Shown piece by piece: positions 43,932 to 55,176 of a DNA stretch of 64,000 bases. Location: the NCBI GenBank assembly GCA_002682825.1, contig NOKP01000025.1, positions 253,746 through 317,745 on the forward strand. The letters are read 5' to 3'. The notes under the pieces are model-generated. The model had not been told where the DNA came from, searched no databases, and saw only the letters and a list, made by a program, of their open reading frames with translations. Position 1 is the stretch's first letter. The number at the start of each line of letters is the position of its first letter. This DNA comes from Neonectria sp. B-13 (lineage: Eukaryota; Ascomycota; Sordariomycetes; Hypocreales; Nectriaceae). The position numbers and the translations under genes are program-made.

Positions 43932-44551
43932 TTTTGGTACGTGTTGTAGTGCTGGTGTGAGATTTGATGGGCTTCCAAGTTGATGGAAGGGTGCGGGTTA
44001 GCTAAGGGGCTGGCCTACACCAGTACCGAAGACTGTTGACGAAAGCAGTTCATTACGAGGGCATCTTTGGACTAAAAACCAGCAAATGTTCTCATACTAA
44101 CTACTGTAAATTTGATGACTTTCATAAGATTCCGTCTGTAGCATTAATATCTTACAGCACCATGTCGCTGGGTTCAGGGTTCACCCGCACTGTGTGTTGG
44201 TGACGCATGTGGGGATGACTAAGCTAAGAGTCGCAAGTTGGCCCTCCTTCAGCCTTCACAGACATGCCACCTTAGACTCTTCCCTTCTTCCAACTATTTG
44301 CAGTCATTCCGAAACACCGCCTACGCAACCGAGCGACAAATCTCTGCTCCCCCCACTCTCCACGATCGTGCGTGTTGACGCCGTTATGCGCGACGAACAC
44401 CGTGCGCGATCCCCGGATCGCGGGAGGGACTCAGATCGGGGGACCCAAGACCAGGACTTCCAAGAGCGACAGGACGCCTACCGATCGCGGCAGGGTAAAG
44501 CCACAGCCCGCGCCTCAGGGGGAGATTGAAAAACACTCGCGAAGGACCATC
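43932..44551. other. Divergent promoter, cnxH / RBM-like gene, with possible upstream exon
   Basis: Contains an upstream reading frame from ATG 44386 to the stop at 44527-44529, encoding an Arg/Asp/Ser-rich peptide. This may be an upstream ORF or the true first exon of the RBM-like gene (see findings). Confidence 0.5.
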
Positions 44552-47319
44552 ATGGATCATTTGAGCTTGACGGCTGACTTCCCCACGGGACGGCGAGACC
44601 AATCTAGGTCTCCGCCCCGACAAGCCTTCCCCGACGACTCAAGGGGTAGAGACTCGCGGTATCAAGACGACGGTATGCGCCACGAGATGGACTACGGCCA
44701 CTACGACGAGGGATATTCGAAAAGGGGCGGTGCCTCGCGCGGGTCGAGATACAACGCACAGGATGACCACGACTATGGCGGCATGTACGACGAAGGCTAT
44801 CAGGGCGCCGCCGATCATGGCCGCGACCGACATGGAGACGAGAACCACCAGCGCGAACGCTCAAGCTATCGAGATGGCGATGACGCAAAGTCGCGATCGC
44901 GATCCGGCAGTCGCTACAACCGGAGTCGCTCCCGCAGTCCAACGCGGGAAGCTGGAAAGCCTAGCGACACGGTCATCCTCGAAGGCCTTCCGTTCAGCCT
45001 GTCGTCGACTGAGGTTGGTACCCTGCCGATCTGATCAATTCATCCAACACCGATGGAGAGGCTTCTGGTCACCGGCCCGGAGCCAGTTGTCCAGCAGCAT
45101 CTCCTCCCCGCATGGCCGTTGAACCGATACCGCGGAGCTTGTCCTTGGACCACGACCACGGTCGCCGCGACGTGCTCAATAAACGGCCTGTTTCATGATT
45201 CGCAATTACTAATTTAAGGACTTGCAGCTGCGCGAAAGCATCCTGAACAACTCCGTCGCCGCCGAGTTACCGTCGATAGACGTTCGTGTAACCTCCTCCA
45301 AGGGTCAGACAGCTCCACCGATCTACTTCACACCCAGCACGACATGTCTAACGTATCACAGGGCATTGCCGGGCGTTTGTTCAATTTCAAGAAGTCGACC
45401 ACGCTGTTGCCTTCATGAAAGAGCACTATCCAAAGCTGTATCTTGAGTTGGCGCACTCCACTGATGACATGCCAGACGGCAAGTATGATGCATACATACA
45501 CTACGCCCGCAGCCGGGAGAGCCGGGACGACGTGGACCCCCGAGGAGCTGGTGGCAGTAACTGGGTCTGCTTGGCAGTGAGTATCTCTGTTCATGTGGGT
45601 ACCACACCGCTAACATTTCGTAGTGCGACTTCTCCAACTATGCTACAAGAGCCAGGTGTAAGATTTGCGGTGGTCCTCAACCTGGTGAGTTCTTGCCCTC
45701 GCACCGACGACTTCCTACCTAGCTAACAAAGCCGTGTCTAAGCCTCGAATTGGCAACAAAGCTTGACAGGCGTAACCGACGCTGCCAATGTGCCGTCCCA
45801 GATCCTTGTCGTGTACCCACTGCCTCCGTTTGTCAACGAGGACATGTTTACGAACGACATCAAGCGGCTGGAGCTGGAGAAGGTGGACAATGCAAAGGAC
45901 AACTCCAACGGAGCGCCAAAGCTCAAGTCAACAGCACCCACTGGCGACACATCACGATACGGTGCTCGCCCTGGTTCACTGCATCGTGTGTTTATCATGC
46001 GTGACACCAACTCGGATGAATCGTTCAAATATGGCTTCGTTGAGTTTTGGACCATGGACGACGCCGCCGCTGCCGTGGCCAAGTTCCAGAAGTCCCGGTC
46101 ATTCACTGTCGCAGGATGCCCGGTCACAGTGTCCACCATCCACATGGGTGTCTTTGTACCGGAGGAACGGGAGGTGACACCTGCCCTTGAACGCCTGTCG
46201 TTCAACCCCCTGTTCAACCCGAGTCTCCGCGTGCGATATCGAGACCTTCATGTGTACCCCAGTCAACAAATCGTGACGAATCACCCTCCCGGCGCGGATG
46301 ACACAAAGGCTGCTGCGGACGAGGCTGCGGACGGCAAAAAGTCGAAGAAGCGGAAGGCTGAAGGAGCCACTGCTGGAGCTTCGGCTAAGAAGCTAGTGCC
46401 TATGGCTGGCACAATGGCCATGTGGCAGCGGAAGAGGAGCGAGCTTCGAGGCGATGGCCATGGCCGAAGTGACGATGGGCCACAGAACGGTGGCGGACAG
46501 GACCAGGATCGGGCACCTGTGCGGATATCACTTTCAGGAAACATATCCTCGACGGATGGGTCCAAGCCTCAAGGTCCCATCAAGATATCACTTTCCGGAG
46601 CCACGAAACTGGGCGCGCCCCAAGATGGCAACGCAAGAAAGTCTGTGACTCCAGAACCAGCTGCTGCGTCCGAACATGAGCCGCAACCGCAAGCCGAATC
46701 CACCATCACGACGGTGTCGTACGTTGACCGGGACCGCTTAATGTGTCTGATCTGCATGCGCAAATACAAGTCGGTAGACGAAGTCAACATCCACGAGAAG
46801 TCCCGAAACCACAAGAACGCCACAGAGAACGAAGAGCAGGTCAAGGCGGCCTTGCCTCGACTGGCAACCCGCGATGCGAGGCTTCAGAAGCAAGCACAGG
46901 AGAACCCAGATGCCGCATCGTCAGCTTCACAGTATCGAGATCGAGCCAAGGAACGGCGACAAGTGTACAACCAACCCACTAAGCCCAAGGTCGCGCCCAC
47001 ACAGGGACACCAGAACAAGCCCAAGCAGACCCCGAAGCAGGAGGCGAGCTCCCAGCCCGCCAAGCCCGCGCAGTCCAAGGGAGCCGGCATGCTGGCTAAG
47101 ATGGGCTGGTCCGCCGGCGGAGGCCTTGGTGCCAAGGGTGACGGCCGAACCGAAGCCATCGCCACCAATGCCTACCAGGAGGGCGTCGGTCTCGGCGCAG
47201 AAGGGAGCAATTTGGGAGATGCCGCGCAGCTGGCGGAGCGCAAGACGAAGAACAGCTACGGCGACTACTTGAACACAGTCCAGGACAAGGCGAGAGAGCG
47301 GTACAACAAGATGGGCTAG
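44552..47319 (+). CDS. RBM5/RBM10-like RNA-binding splicing protein (RRM, RanBP2 zinc finger, RRM, C2H2, G-patch)
   Basis: Five exons, 44552-45013, 45228-45303, 45362-45576, 45624-45684 and 45743-47319, 796 residues. Introns are 214, 58, 47 and 58 bp. The Arg/Asp/Ser-rich start resembles SR proteins. RRM1 (about 139-205) is joined across the second intron as VRVTSSKGHCRAFVQF; the zinc finger is NWVCLACDFSNYATRARCKICG; a second RRM follows (QILVVYPLPPF ... YGFVEFWTMDDA). A C2H2 finger CLICMRKYKSVDEVNIHEKSRNH is near 606, and a G-patch (GAGMLAKMGWSAGGGLGAKG) near 718. This order is that of human RBM5/RBM10, which act in early spliceosome complexes. The donor GTCAGA of intron 2 is weak, but the RRM needs it. 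The start could be further upstream. Confidence 0.88.
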
Positions 47320-47759
47320 CCACGCTGTTTTATTATCGAGGGAGGGGAATGACAGGCATCCCAGGGGCGTTTTTGTTGCTTTCTTCGTTATATTATGCAC
47401 TTTCTGTGACCTGCGAGAATGGGGTGGTATTGATGGAAAAGGGGTTACGTGTCGGTAAGGTCTTAAGTAGGAGACACGACAGACACAAGCCACGCGATTT
47501 AGAACCCGATTTCGGGGCGCACAATTATATTTAAGGCAGCTCATGCATGATATACACTCGGTGAGCTGAGGCCGATATGGCGAAGATACTATGTCAAACA
47601 AGAAGAATTATTTCCAACGAGGGTATCGTATATACATGGGTTTTCCGTGAGAGGATCCTCATCCCCTTTGTTTCGTTATATGCACTTGATACATACACGC
47701 ATCCGCACAGTTGGTGCGGGTAAAACACACATCCACATCGAAGCTCTACCTCCACGCGC
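47320..47759. other. Convergent intergenic region
   Basis: 3' flanks of the RBM-like gene (+) and the aspartyl protease (-). Nothing else seen. Confidence 0.55.
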
Positions 47760-49438
47760 TCACAGCATCACCGCCGCGGCTCCCACAGCCATCATCAATG
47801 ATGCCATCAAGGCGGGGACCAAGTGGCCGCCCGCGTTGTCGTCTCCGCTACCAGATTGGCCTGCGGAATCGTCAGGAGTGCCCGTTACGGTGACGGTGGG
47901 GAGGGAGCCCGTGACGGTGACAGTGGGACGGGAGCCCGACGAGGTAGGATCGGCCGTGGACTTACTAGCGACGCCGGTGACATTGGGGAAGTCAGTGTCG
48001 CCGGCCTTGAGCTCGACAATGTCGCTGTCGTTGGAGTTGGTGTTGGACTCGGCGATGCCGATCTGCTCGTTGGCCAGGTCGTAGACGACGTAGGCGGAGC
48101 GCAGGAAGGTGTCGCCCAGGAGGGCAAAGCTGGTGTCGTCGACGCCGTAGTCGGAGGCGGAGGCGATGCCGAACATGCAGGCGCTGTCCCAGCCGTCGAA
48201 GGCCTCCTTGAGGGTGGGGTCGCTCATGATCTGGTCCTGGACGGAGGCGAAGGAGTCGATGACCATTTCGTCGATGGGGACACTGATCGTCTTCCCGGAG
48301 AAGGTGAAGTCCAAGCTGATGCCGTCGCCCTTGCTACTGGCGTAGGCACAGTCGACGAAGGGCACGTTGATACCAGTGACGGTGCGGATGTCGAAGGCTT
48401 CCCAGATGTCCTGGACCTGGGAGTCGGGGAGGAGGCTGATGGTGGAGCCGGAGTCGAGGATAGCGTCGGCTTTCAGCGAGTTGAGGCTGACTTTCTTGCC
48501 GGAGACCTCCAACGAGTCGAGTCCAACGGTGAAGGATGTGATGTTGTCGGAGAAGGACTGGAAATCGGGCTTGAGGGGCAGGGTGGTGAGCTTGCCGACG
48601 AACTTGGCCTTGTCGATGCCGCCGAAGAGGATGGTGCCGGAGCTGGCGCTGAGGTCGTTCTAGAGGGAACCGCGCGTTAGTTGGGCTCTTCTGGGGGACA
48701 AGAAGCAGAAGAGAGAAGACAGAGGACATAGCACACGACGCAACTGAGCGTGCGCGCCATACGACCACATACCAGGTACAGGCTGAAGGCAGGGGTGTCG
48801 ATGTAGCCCTGAGAGACCATGTTATCCAGGACGGTCGGGTACTGAACGTCGGCAGCAACATTGGCGGCAAAGCCCAGGCCCATGATGCCCGTAGGGCGCA
48901 CCGACTTGGTGGCGAGGCCGAGTTGTTGGCGCTTGATGGCCTTGCCGTCGATGGTGACGGTGTCGTTGAAGTAGTCGCCGCGAATTCGGCGGCTGTCGAG
49001 GTAGGTGATGTCGAAACCGCCCTTGTCGACAGTGTCGAAGGTGGAACTATCATCGGGGTTGACTGCGCGGCCAAAAGTCAGCATCACGGTCGCCTGGCGC
49101 TATGCGAGCGCCTCGTCGCAGCCCTACTCACAAGTGGTCATGCAGTAGCCGTTGGTTTCCTGCAGCGTGATGCTGTTGCACAGATCCGTGTCGGCCGAGT
49201 TGACCCAGGTGTCACTGCTGCCGGTGTCGAGCAGGAAGCCAATCTTCTGGCCAGGCGTGCCGACTTCGAACTCGGCATAGTAGCCGCCGCCGGTGACGTT
49301 GTTGATGGCCTTGAGGTCGAGGGTGTCGCGCTTGGTGATGCTGAGGGCGAGGTCGAGCTTGAACTTGGAGAAGTCGACGGAGAGGGTGCCGGCCGAGGCG
49401 CAGGTGGCGGCGAGGGAGAGGAGCGGAAAGGAGCGCAT
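47760..49438 (-). CDS. Secreted, GPI-anchored aspartyl protease (yapsin/opsB-like)
   Basis: Exons 49438-49132, 49062-48773 and 48659-47760, 498 residues; introns of 69 bp (GTGAGT...CGCAG) and 113 bp (GTATGT...TCTAG). A signal peptide (MRSFPLLSLAATCASAG) is followed by a possible Lys-Arg processing site (SITKRDTLDL). The two pepsin-family catalytic motifs are present, LLDTGSSDTWV and ILDSGSTISLL, with GIMGLGF and FALLGDTFLRSAYVVYDL. The end is a Ser/Thr/Gly-rich linker (PTVTVTG twice) and a hydrophobic tail, which fits GPI attachment. Such proteases act at the cell surface or wall. A propeptide is inferred. The 113-bp intron carries a frame that would run on, so intron retention could go unnoticed by simple ORF calling. 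Confidence 0.9.
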
Positions 49439-51838
49439 GATGAAGGAGGTCGTTGGTTGTCGTCGAAGCCGAAGAGAGCGAGAGTGTTGGTTCGATAGTT
49501 TCAGTTAGATGGATGTCTCAAAATGCCTGCGTTCGCCCAGGGTCTACACGGAGGAAGAATAGGAAGAAAAACTCAAGGCCTAATAACGTAATAGAGGGAA
49601 AGGCAAGAAAGAAAAAAAAGAGAAGCCCGAATCCCACCAACAACAAGACGCAAATTCTACAAGAAGAGGCGTCGCGTTGTAGTGATGATGTTGACAATGA
49701 GACGGGGAAAACGGGGAGGTGGGAGAATGGGCGACGGAGACGGGACCGGGGGGCAGTGGGCGCTGGATGTTATAGGCTGCTACGAACCAGTGGCGGCCTT
49801 GGAAGTGCGGTTTGTAGGCACCTGTAGTACCAGCGCAGAAGCCCACCCACCAAAGGGGGCCACTAAAAGAGCACCCAAGTGGCCTAAACCTCCCCTAGAT
49901 CCTCCCCCGGCCAGGTCCCATGCACCCAGCACAGACATCCCGGTCCCTGCATCTAGCGCTGGCCACCGCGATGCGGCCAATGACCTCGCACGTAGGCAAA
50001 ACGTCTCAGTCCGCCCTCCCAAGTTCTTGGGCAAATGTGCAACGCATCTGCCCCGAGCCCCTGCAGTTTCAGCGGGTAGGGCTTTGTTCGCTGAAGCTGC
50101 GCCCCCCCTTGGAGACGAATTAGTCATTGTCATTCCGAGTCGAGGGCTTGGCCTTCTTGGCTGGCTTGGCTGGCCGTTTCCGGCTTCTATTGCTAACAAG
50201 GATGCCACTTGGCAGCGGTTGTTCAGGCAGACGTCTCCCTTTGACAGTATGTATTGCCACGCAACAAGGGCAGCAACACGAACCTCGATAGTGAAAACCA
50301 CCTTGGGGGCGGGGGCTTGCATTGGCGTCCTTCCCGGCATCTAAACTTCCGAGACAGACAGCGTGACGGACGGATCATGGATGGGAAAGCCAGCGGGGCG
50401 CGTCAGCACCACCCGCAGCCGCCTGCGAGTGGCAAGGCAATTGGATGCCGACTGAACCGACATTTCTCATCGACAGCCTTTCAAGGCGAGTTTTGTCCTG
50501 GAACCAGGCACAGGGGGGGGACGGATGGAGCAAGATGGAGCAGGATGGAGACGTGACATTACAGGGCTGAGATTAAGGCAATCCTTGGCCGTGTCCGTCC
50601 CTTGTCCTCTAGCTTTAGCCTCGGCCTTGCTGCTACTACGGTGCTACCTTGTGTCGCCTGTGCACTGCGTGAGTGGCCTTCTCGGTATCTTCCATTTCGA
50701 GTCGCTATGGAAGGATTGCCTGGCCTGCACTGCAGCCGGGTTGCTCAGCCTTCGTCGGCCAGCCGCACTTTCAGCTCAAATACTTACGCTCCAGACCAAG
50801 ATCCACCCAACCCAGTCAACTCCGCGAACACTGATAAAAACCGACTCGGCCGGGTACTCGATATCTTCAGCAGCCTAGCAAGCGCCTGGGCAAACGTCAT
50901 GGTGGTGGTCAGACGATCGACCTTCAGCGCAGCGCCCTCTCCAATTATCAGACAAACGTGACAAATCCGAGCCACTGATGTGCGGAGTCGCGTGTACTCA
51001 ATAAGACGGGCTTTGCGATCCTTCTTGAGGGATTCTGGAGCCTGCGGGGCGGCGTGGCTTGGCTTGGCTTGCCTTCAGCCGTCCTGCAGCCGAATCGCCG
51101 CTTTTGATGATTTGGTGGAGAGTTTCTGTCTGTATTTAGCACCATCGTCTTGGTCTCAGCCACCCGCCGTTTCGTCACAAGTGCAGCTGATTTATTTCAA
51201 CTACTACCTTCAAGTTGTCTCATTGCACTGATCGCAGAACGTAATGACTAACTTATCTATATGATTGGTGAATTATTCGATCGGGGCACATACAGTATTG
51301 GATCTTCACATTGCCCCTCAGCCCATACGACATCTGATCTCCGGACCTGTACTGGAAGAGAAGATCTCTTAGCCTGCTTTATAGGTGTCGCCTTGACGTG
51401 TCCATCATGGCGCAGTCTCGCGGTGAGAACCTAAACTAGCTCGGCTGATCCCGCATTGGTTCCCTTGCGCTTCGGCGTTGACATTGCTGGATGAGCACAC
51501 CCTCCAACTACCCACCTGTGTACGGACGAGACCAGGAATGCCACCTGATACGTAACGTCCTTACAGTAGTTAAGCAAAACTACACTTCCAACCCGATACC
51601 ACGTCCGACACTATACGGCAATCATCAGCTTTTAGGCACACTAAGAGTCAAACACGGAAAGGGATATACCTTCTTTTGCCTTATCTTCCCCCTTAACCTT
51701 GACACCTAACCTTAAGTACACCGAACGCATGACCCGTTCCTGCTCGTAACATGTGCTTTGCCCATTAACTTCATCACTCAGTAGAGTATATGTCTTCCCG
51801 ACTGCCCTCGTGCCAGGGTATGCCCACTCTCCGTCGAA
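49439..51838. other. Protease promoter and ISN1 3' flank
   Basis: 2.4 kb without a supportable gene. A purine-rich stretch (49555-49630) lies near the protease leader, and a G-run is at about 50513-50520. Open frames at 49682-50344 run on both strands at once and show no family; 51491-51709 is an isolated 72-codon frame. Confidence 0.5.
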
Positions 51839-53566
51839 TTAAGCCAACTTCTTCTGTATCAGCTCTGCCAGCTCATCCAGAAGCTCCACCGTCTCCGCGG
51901 GGCTGGCGATCCACGCCGTAGTTCCTACGCTCCGCGCCTTGAAGTCGTTGGACCCGGCGCTCAAGAACTGATCGCCCACGTGGAGGGTGTTCTCTCCTTT
52001 GATTGCCCCGTTCCCGCTTCTTCTACCGAACCACTGCTGGCAGACCGTCACGCCCCAGCTCTTGTCGCCGATGTCGACAAAGACGTCGCGGCCGCCGTTG
52101 AAGGCGCAGAACGGCACCGGGCGGTGCTGTGCGGGTTGCGGAGGGGGCTGTGACCGGCTGGCGGGTTGGTCGTGGGCAGAGCCGACGCTGCTTAACTCTA
52201 GGATGCGCTGGACGACGAGCACCGTCTCCTCGAGGCTCTCCCGGGCGATGCGGGCATCGGATGGCTCTGGGATAATGCCCACTGCGCGATCTTTGCGGAG
52301 GATTATGGCAGGAAGGCACAGAGACTCGATGCAATCTTCCAGGGCCGACTGTGCCTGGTCGAGCAGCTTCTTGATGTCAGCATCGGACCACGACGCCATC
52401 TCGGGAGTAAGCCAGTCGTCTTGAGGAACGGGCGCCAGTCGGTGGGGTGACGATTCGCAAAACTCGAACAAGTAGTTGGCCTCGCCGCCCATAATGATGA
52501 TGTTCCGCTTCTGATCGGAGTCTAGATCAGTAGCCGTGGCTATGGCGTCGAGGAGCCCCTTGAGACGCTCGTAGTAGCGGTCAGCCGTGGTATAGCCCGC
52601 GGCTGTGACAATGCCAATCTTGACATTCCTCCGTAGAAGGTCTATAAGGAAAATTAGCATGAAACCCTTGGAACAATGCTGCAGCACCTACCGAGGAGGG
52701 GAGCAATGACGGGGCTCGTGGGCAGAAGACTCTCTCCATCGTCGTACAACGTCACATCTCCATCAAAGGTGGCTAACTGTAACGATCCGTCGGTGACGGC
52801 CCTAATCTGGGCCGAGTTGAGAATTTGTCGAACATCATTGAAGGATGGCGCCACGAATCTCCTCGATGAGATATGTCGCTTTGTGTCTTGATACTCGAAG
52901 GCTTCCTTGAGGGGTAGCTCAGTAAAGAAAGGGCCCGCCGTGGGCACCAGCAGCCTCAGGTGGGAGGGAAGCCCGTTTTGGCTGGATTGACTTTTGACTA
53001 AGCGGAACGAATTAGTCAATTAGAATAGGAACCGCTCGAGAGAAGTACACACCGTGATCTCTGATCAGGAGTTCGACGTCGAGCATGACTTCAGCGTAGC
53101 GGCGGTGAGCCTCTTCGGCCATGACCTTGACGCTCGGCCCATCTCCAAAGACGCCGGTCGGCTGCGAGCAGAGGACGAAAGGCCCGGCCAAAAGACCTTT
53201 GACCCATTCTGCATTCAGGTGTCAGCGTATCGAGTCTGTGACGGTGGAAAGGGCGATGTTGAGGGTGATGTGGAATGTAATGTTGAATGTCATATTAATT
53301 GAGACTTTGAATGTGATGAAGGTGGTGCCGATAACAGAGTGGAGCAGCACACAGGAAAGGAAGGAGGTCACGGTATGGGTCACTTGTTGCGATGCTGCTC
53401 AAGACAAGGTGGTGGAAAGGAATCATACCGATAAATTGGTCTCGACGGTGCGTCTTGAGGGCATCTAGACGTAATTGTGAGTGAGTTTCTCCGGTAGAGA
53501 GCCGCGAAGCTTGGGCCTTGAGTAGGGACAGGTCAGCTTACACTCGACGCGATAGCGGGTCGTCAT
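51839..53566 (-). CDS. ISN1: IMP-specific 5'-nucleotidase Isn1
   Basis: Five exons, 53566-53542, 53464-53429, 53208-53053, 52997-52692 and 52641-51839, 441 residues. The joins give MTTRYRVEYALKTHRRDQF, EWVKGLLAGPFVLCSQPTGV and IAPLLDLLRRNVKIGIVTAAGY, all conserved in yeast Isn1. Catalytic HAD-like motif: TFDGDVTLYDDG (Asp nucleophile region). The end has FVDIGDKSWGV and TLHVGDQFLSAGSNDFKARS, the metal site. It hydrolyses IMP to inosine in purine salvage. Introns are 77, 220, 55 and 50 bp; the second is unusually long and holds a 12-bp degenerate repeat. Donors GTAAGC, GTATGA, GTGTGT and GTAGGT are acceptable. Confidence 0.92.
53255..53314. repeat. Degenerate 12-bp tandem repeat inside ISN1 intron 2
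   Basis: Five units on the plus strand: GATGTTGAGGGT, GATGTGGAATGT, AATGTTGAATGT, CATATTAATTGA, GACTTTGAATGT. Units 2 and 3 differ at two positions; unit 4 is divergent. All within the intron 53209-53428. Confidence 0.6.
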
Positions 53567-55176
53567 GGTGGCTTTAGGAGTGTTGTGGAGTCTTCAAGCT
53601 TTGGTTCTGCAGTCGACACAGGAAAAACCATATGAGAAAGTTTTAAAGGAGGCTAACAAAAAGAGAGAGAGAGAGAGAAAGAGAAAGGAGAAGTGAGAGG
53701 AAGTTAAAGACAAGGTTCGGTCGGTGTCGGTGACTCGAGCTGAGGGGAACTTGAATCCCAAGACGTCCGGGTGACGTGCGGGAGGCGCCGTGGGGCGGGG
53801 AACGCCGATGGAGCTCACAATTGCCCCAAGGAGACGACGATGCACGCTGCCATTGGCCGCGGCTCCAACGATACCCCTGGTTGATGCTGGACCTATGCAC
53901 TGGATGCCGCTCTGCATTGGTGGATAGCTTCGTCATAGGTAGACGGTGATGGGTTTATCCACATGAAGCTGCGAATATGCTTATTGTTCGGTGTGCTGAG
54001 AGCGACTTGTACAGTGAAGTGACGAGAAGACTCCTGCTTTGGAGTTGGAAAGTGAGGTTGGCCACAATGCGAGTGTCTTGATTTGGCTTGGACATGCATG
54101 CATACCTAGCACCATCTATCTGCCTTACCGGTAATCTAAATACCTATGGAGATGGACAAGAGACATCGCCCTGTGTCTGCCCCAACGTACCAAGGGGACA
54201 TCAGGACATCATCCGGCCTGATGCCCAACAGCTTTCTACATCCACGATAAAGATAAATGCACAGAATTTCTCTCCATACATGCAACAAAGAAGACAGGTT
54301 TGCCGCTATACCCTTTACTGTCGTTGCCGGCTGCCAGTCGCCAGACCGCAAGTTGTGCCAGGGTTATTGCCAACATTACCCACTGCCAGCAAAACATCCC
54401 AACCCGACGTTGAACCAACCGACCTATTCGGCATACGGTACCAACCCGTCGGGGATCTGATGGCTGTGTAACACGTACGGCAATTGTGGTTTGACCTCAA
54501 AGCTGTTTGATCCGAACCCAAGCTCGGTTAAGAGGAAAAGGAATCCTCTCAGCTACCGCTCCTCTTGCGTTGTATGCCTTCCAATCCTAATAATCGCTGA
54601 CCAAAAAGCGCGATTCGTGCAATCACCCTGATACAACCTTTGGCGTTGTGTGACCTCCTTGTGTCATGAGTGTCCTCAACAATTCATGCACGCGCCGCTC
54701 AGTGATAAAAAAAGATAAAATACCACAGCACATGGCATGAATTGATACATCGCTCAACGATACCCCAGCCCCTTTCCCAACCATCACATGTCATGCATAG
54801 CGATGTGTTGCTCCTGTCGTGTTGCAGGAAATGTTTGGTAAAGCAACCCAAACTGCATCCCACAAGGGAAAATATTCCGCCGGGCCCGAACCCACTTTCT
54901 GACGCGCTGCGACGAGAGCTCGCTGGTGCTGGACAGCGAAGCCCAACCGTCGCTTTGGCTTCCTCTTTATCCTAATCGCCCTACCCGTCAAATTGAAGAC
55001 CCCGTTAGATTCGGTCTACGGCGATGTTCTGAGCTGTCACTTTTATCCGCTCCGACTCGGCACCCCAGCTTCTACGACAACAACCCCGAAAAGCGGAGGG
55101 ACGCTCGCTGCAAGGTCGGTCTGGAGGACAACCAAATATCGGCTTTTGTGGTGCCGGACCGCAAACCGTCGCTACA
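53567..55176. other. Divergent promoter, ISN1 / PAC1
   Basis: 1.6 kb. A short GA tract (53662-53678) and purine-rich DNA lie next to the ISN1 leader. No recognisable gene. Confidence 0.5.

Noticed and set aside
47823..48680. 285-codon plus-strand frame
   Set aside because: Antisense to the aspartyl protease, whose catalytic motifs are clear.
49682..50344. Overlapping long frames on both strands (220 and 186 codons)
   Set aside because: They occupy the same GC-rich DNA on opposite strands, neither has recognisable content, and no splice-coherent extension was found.
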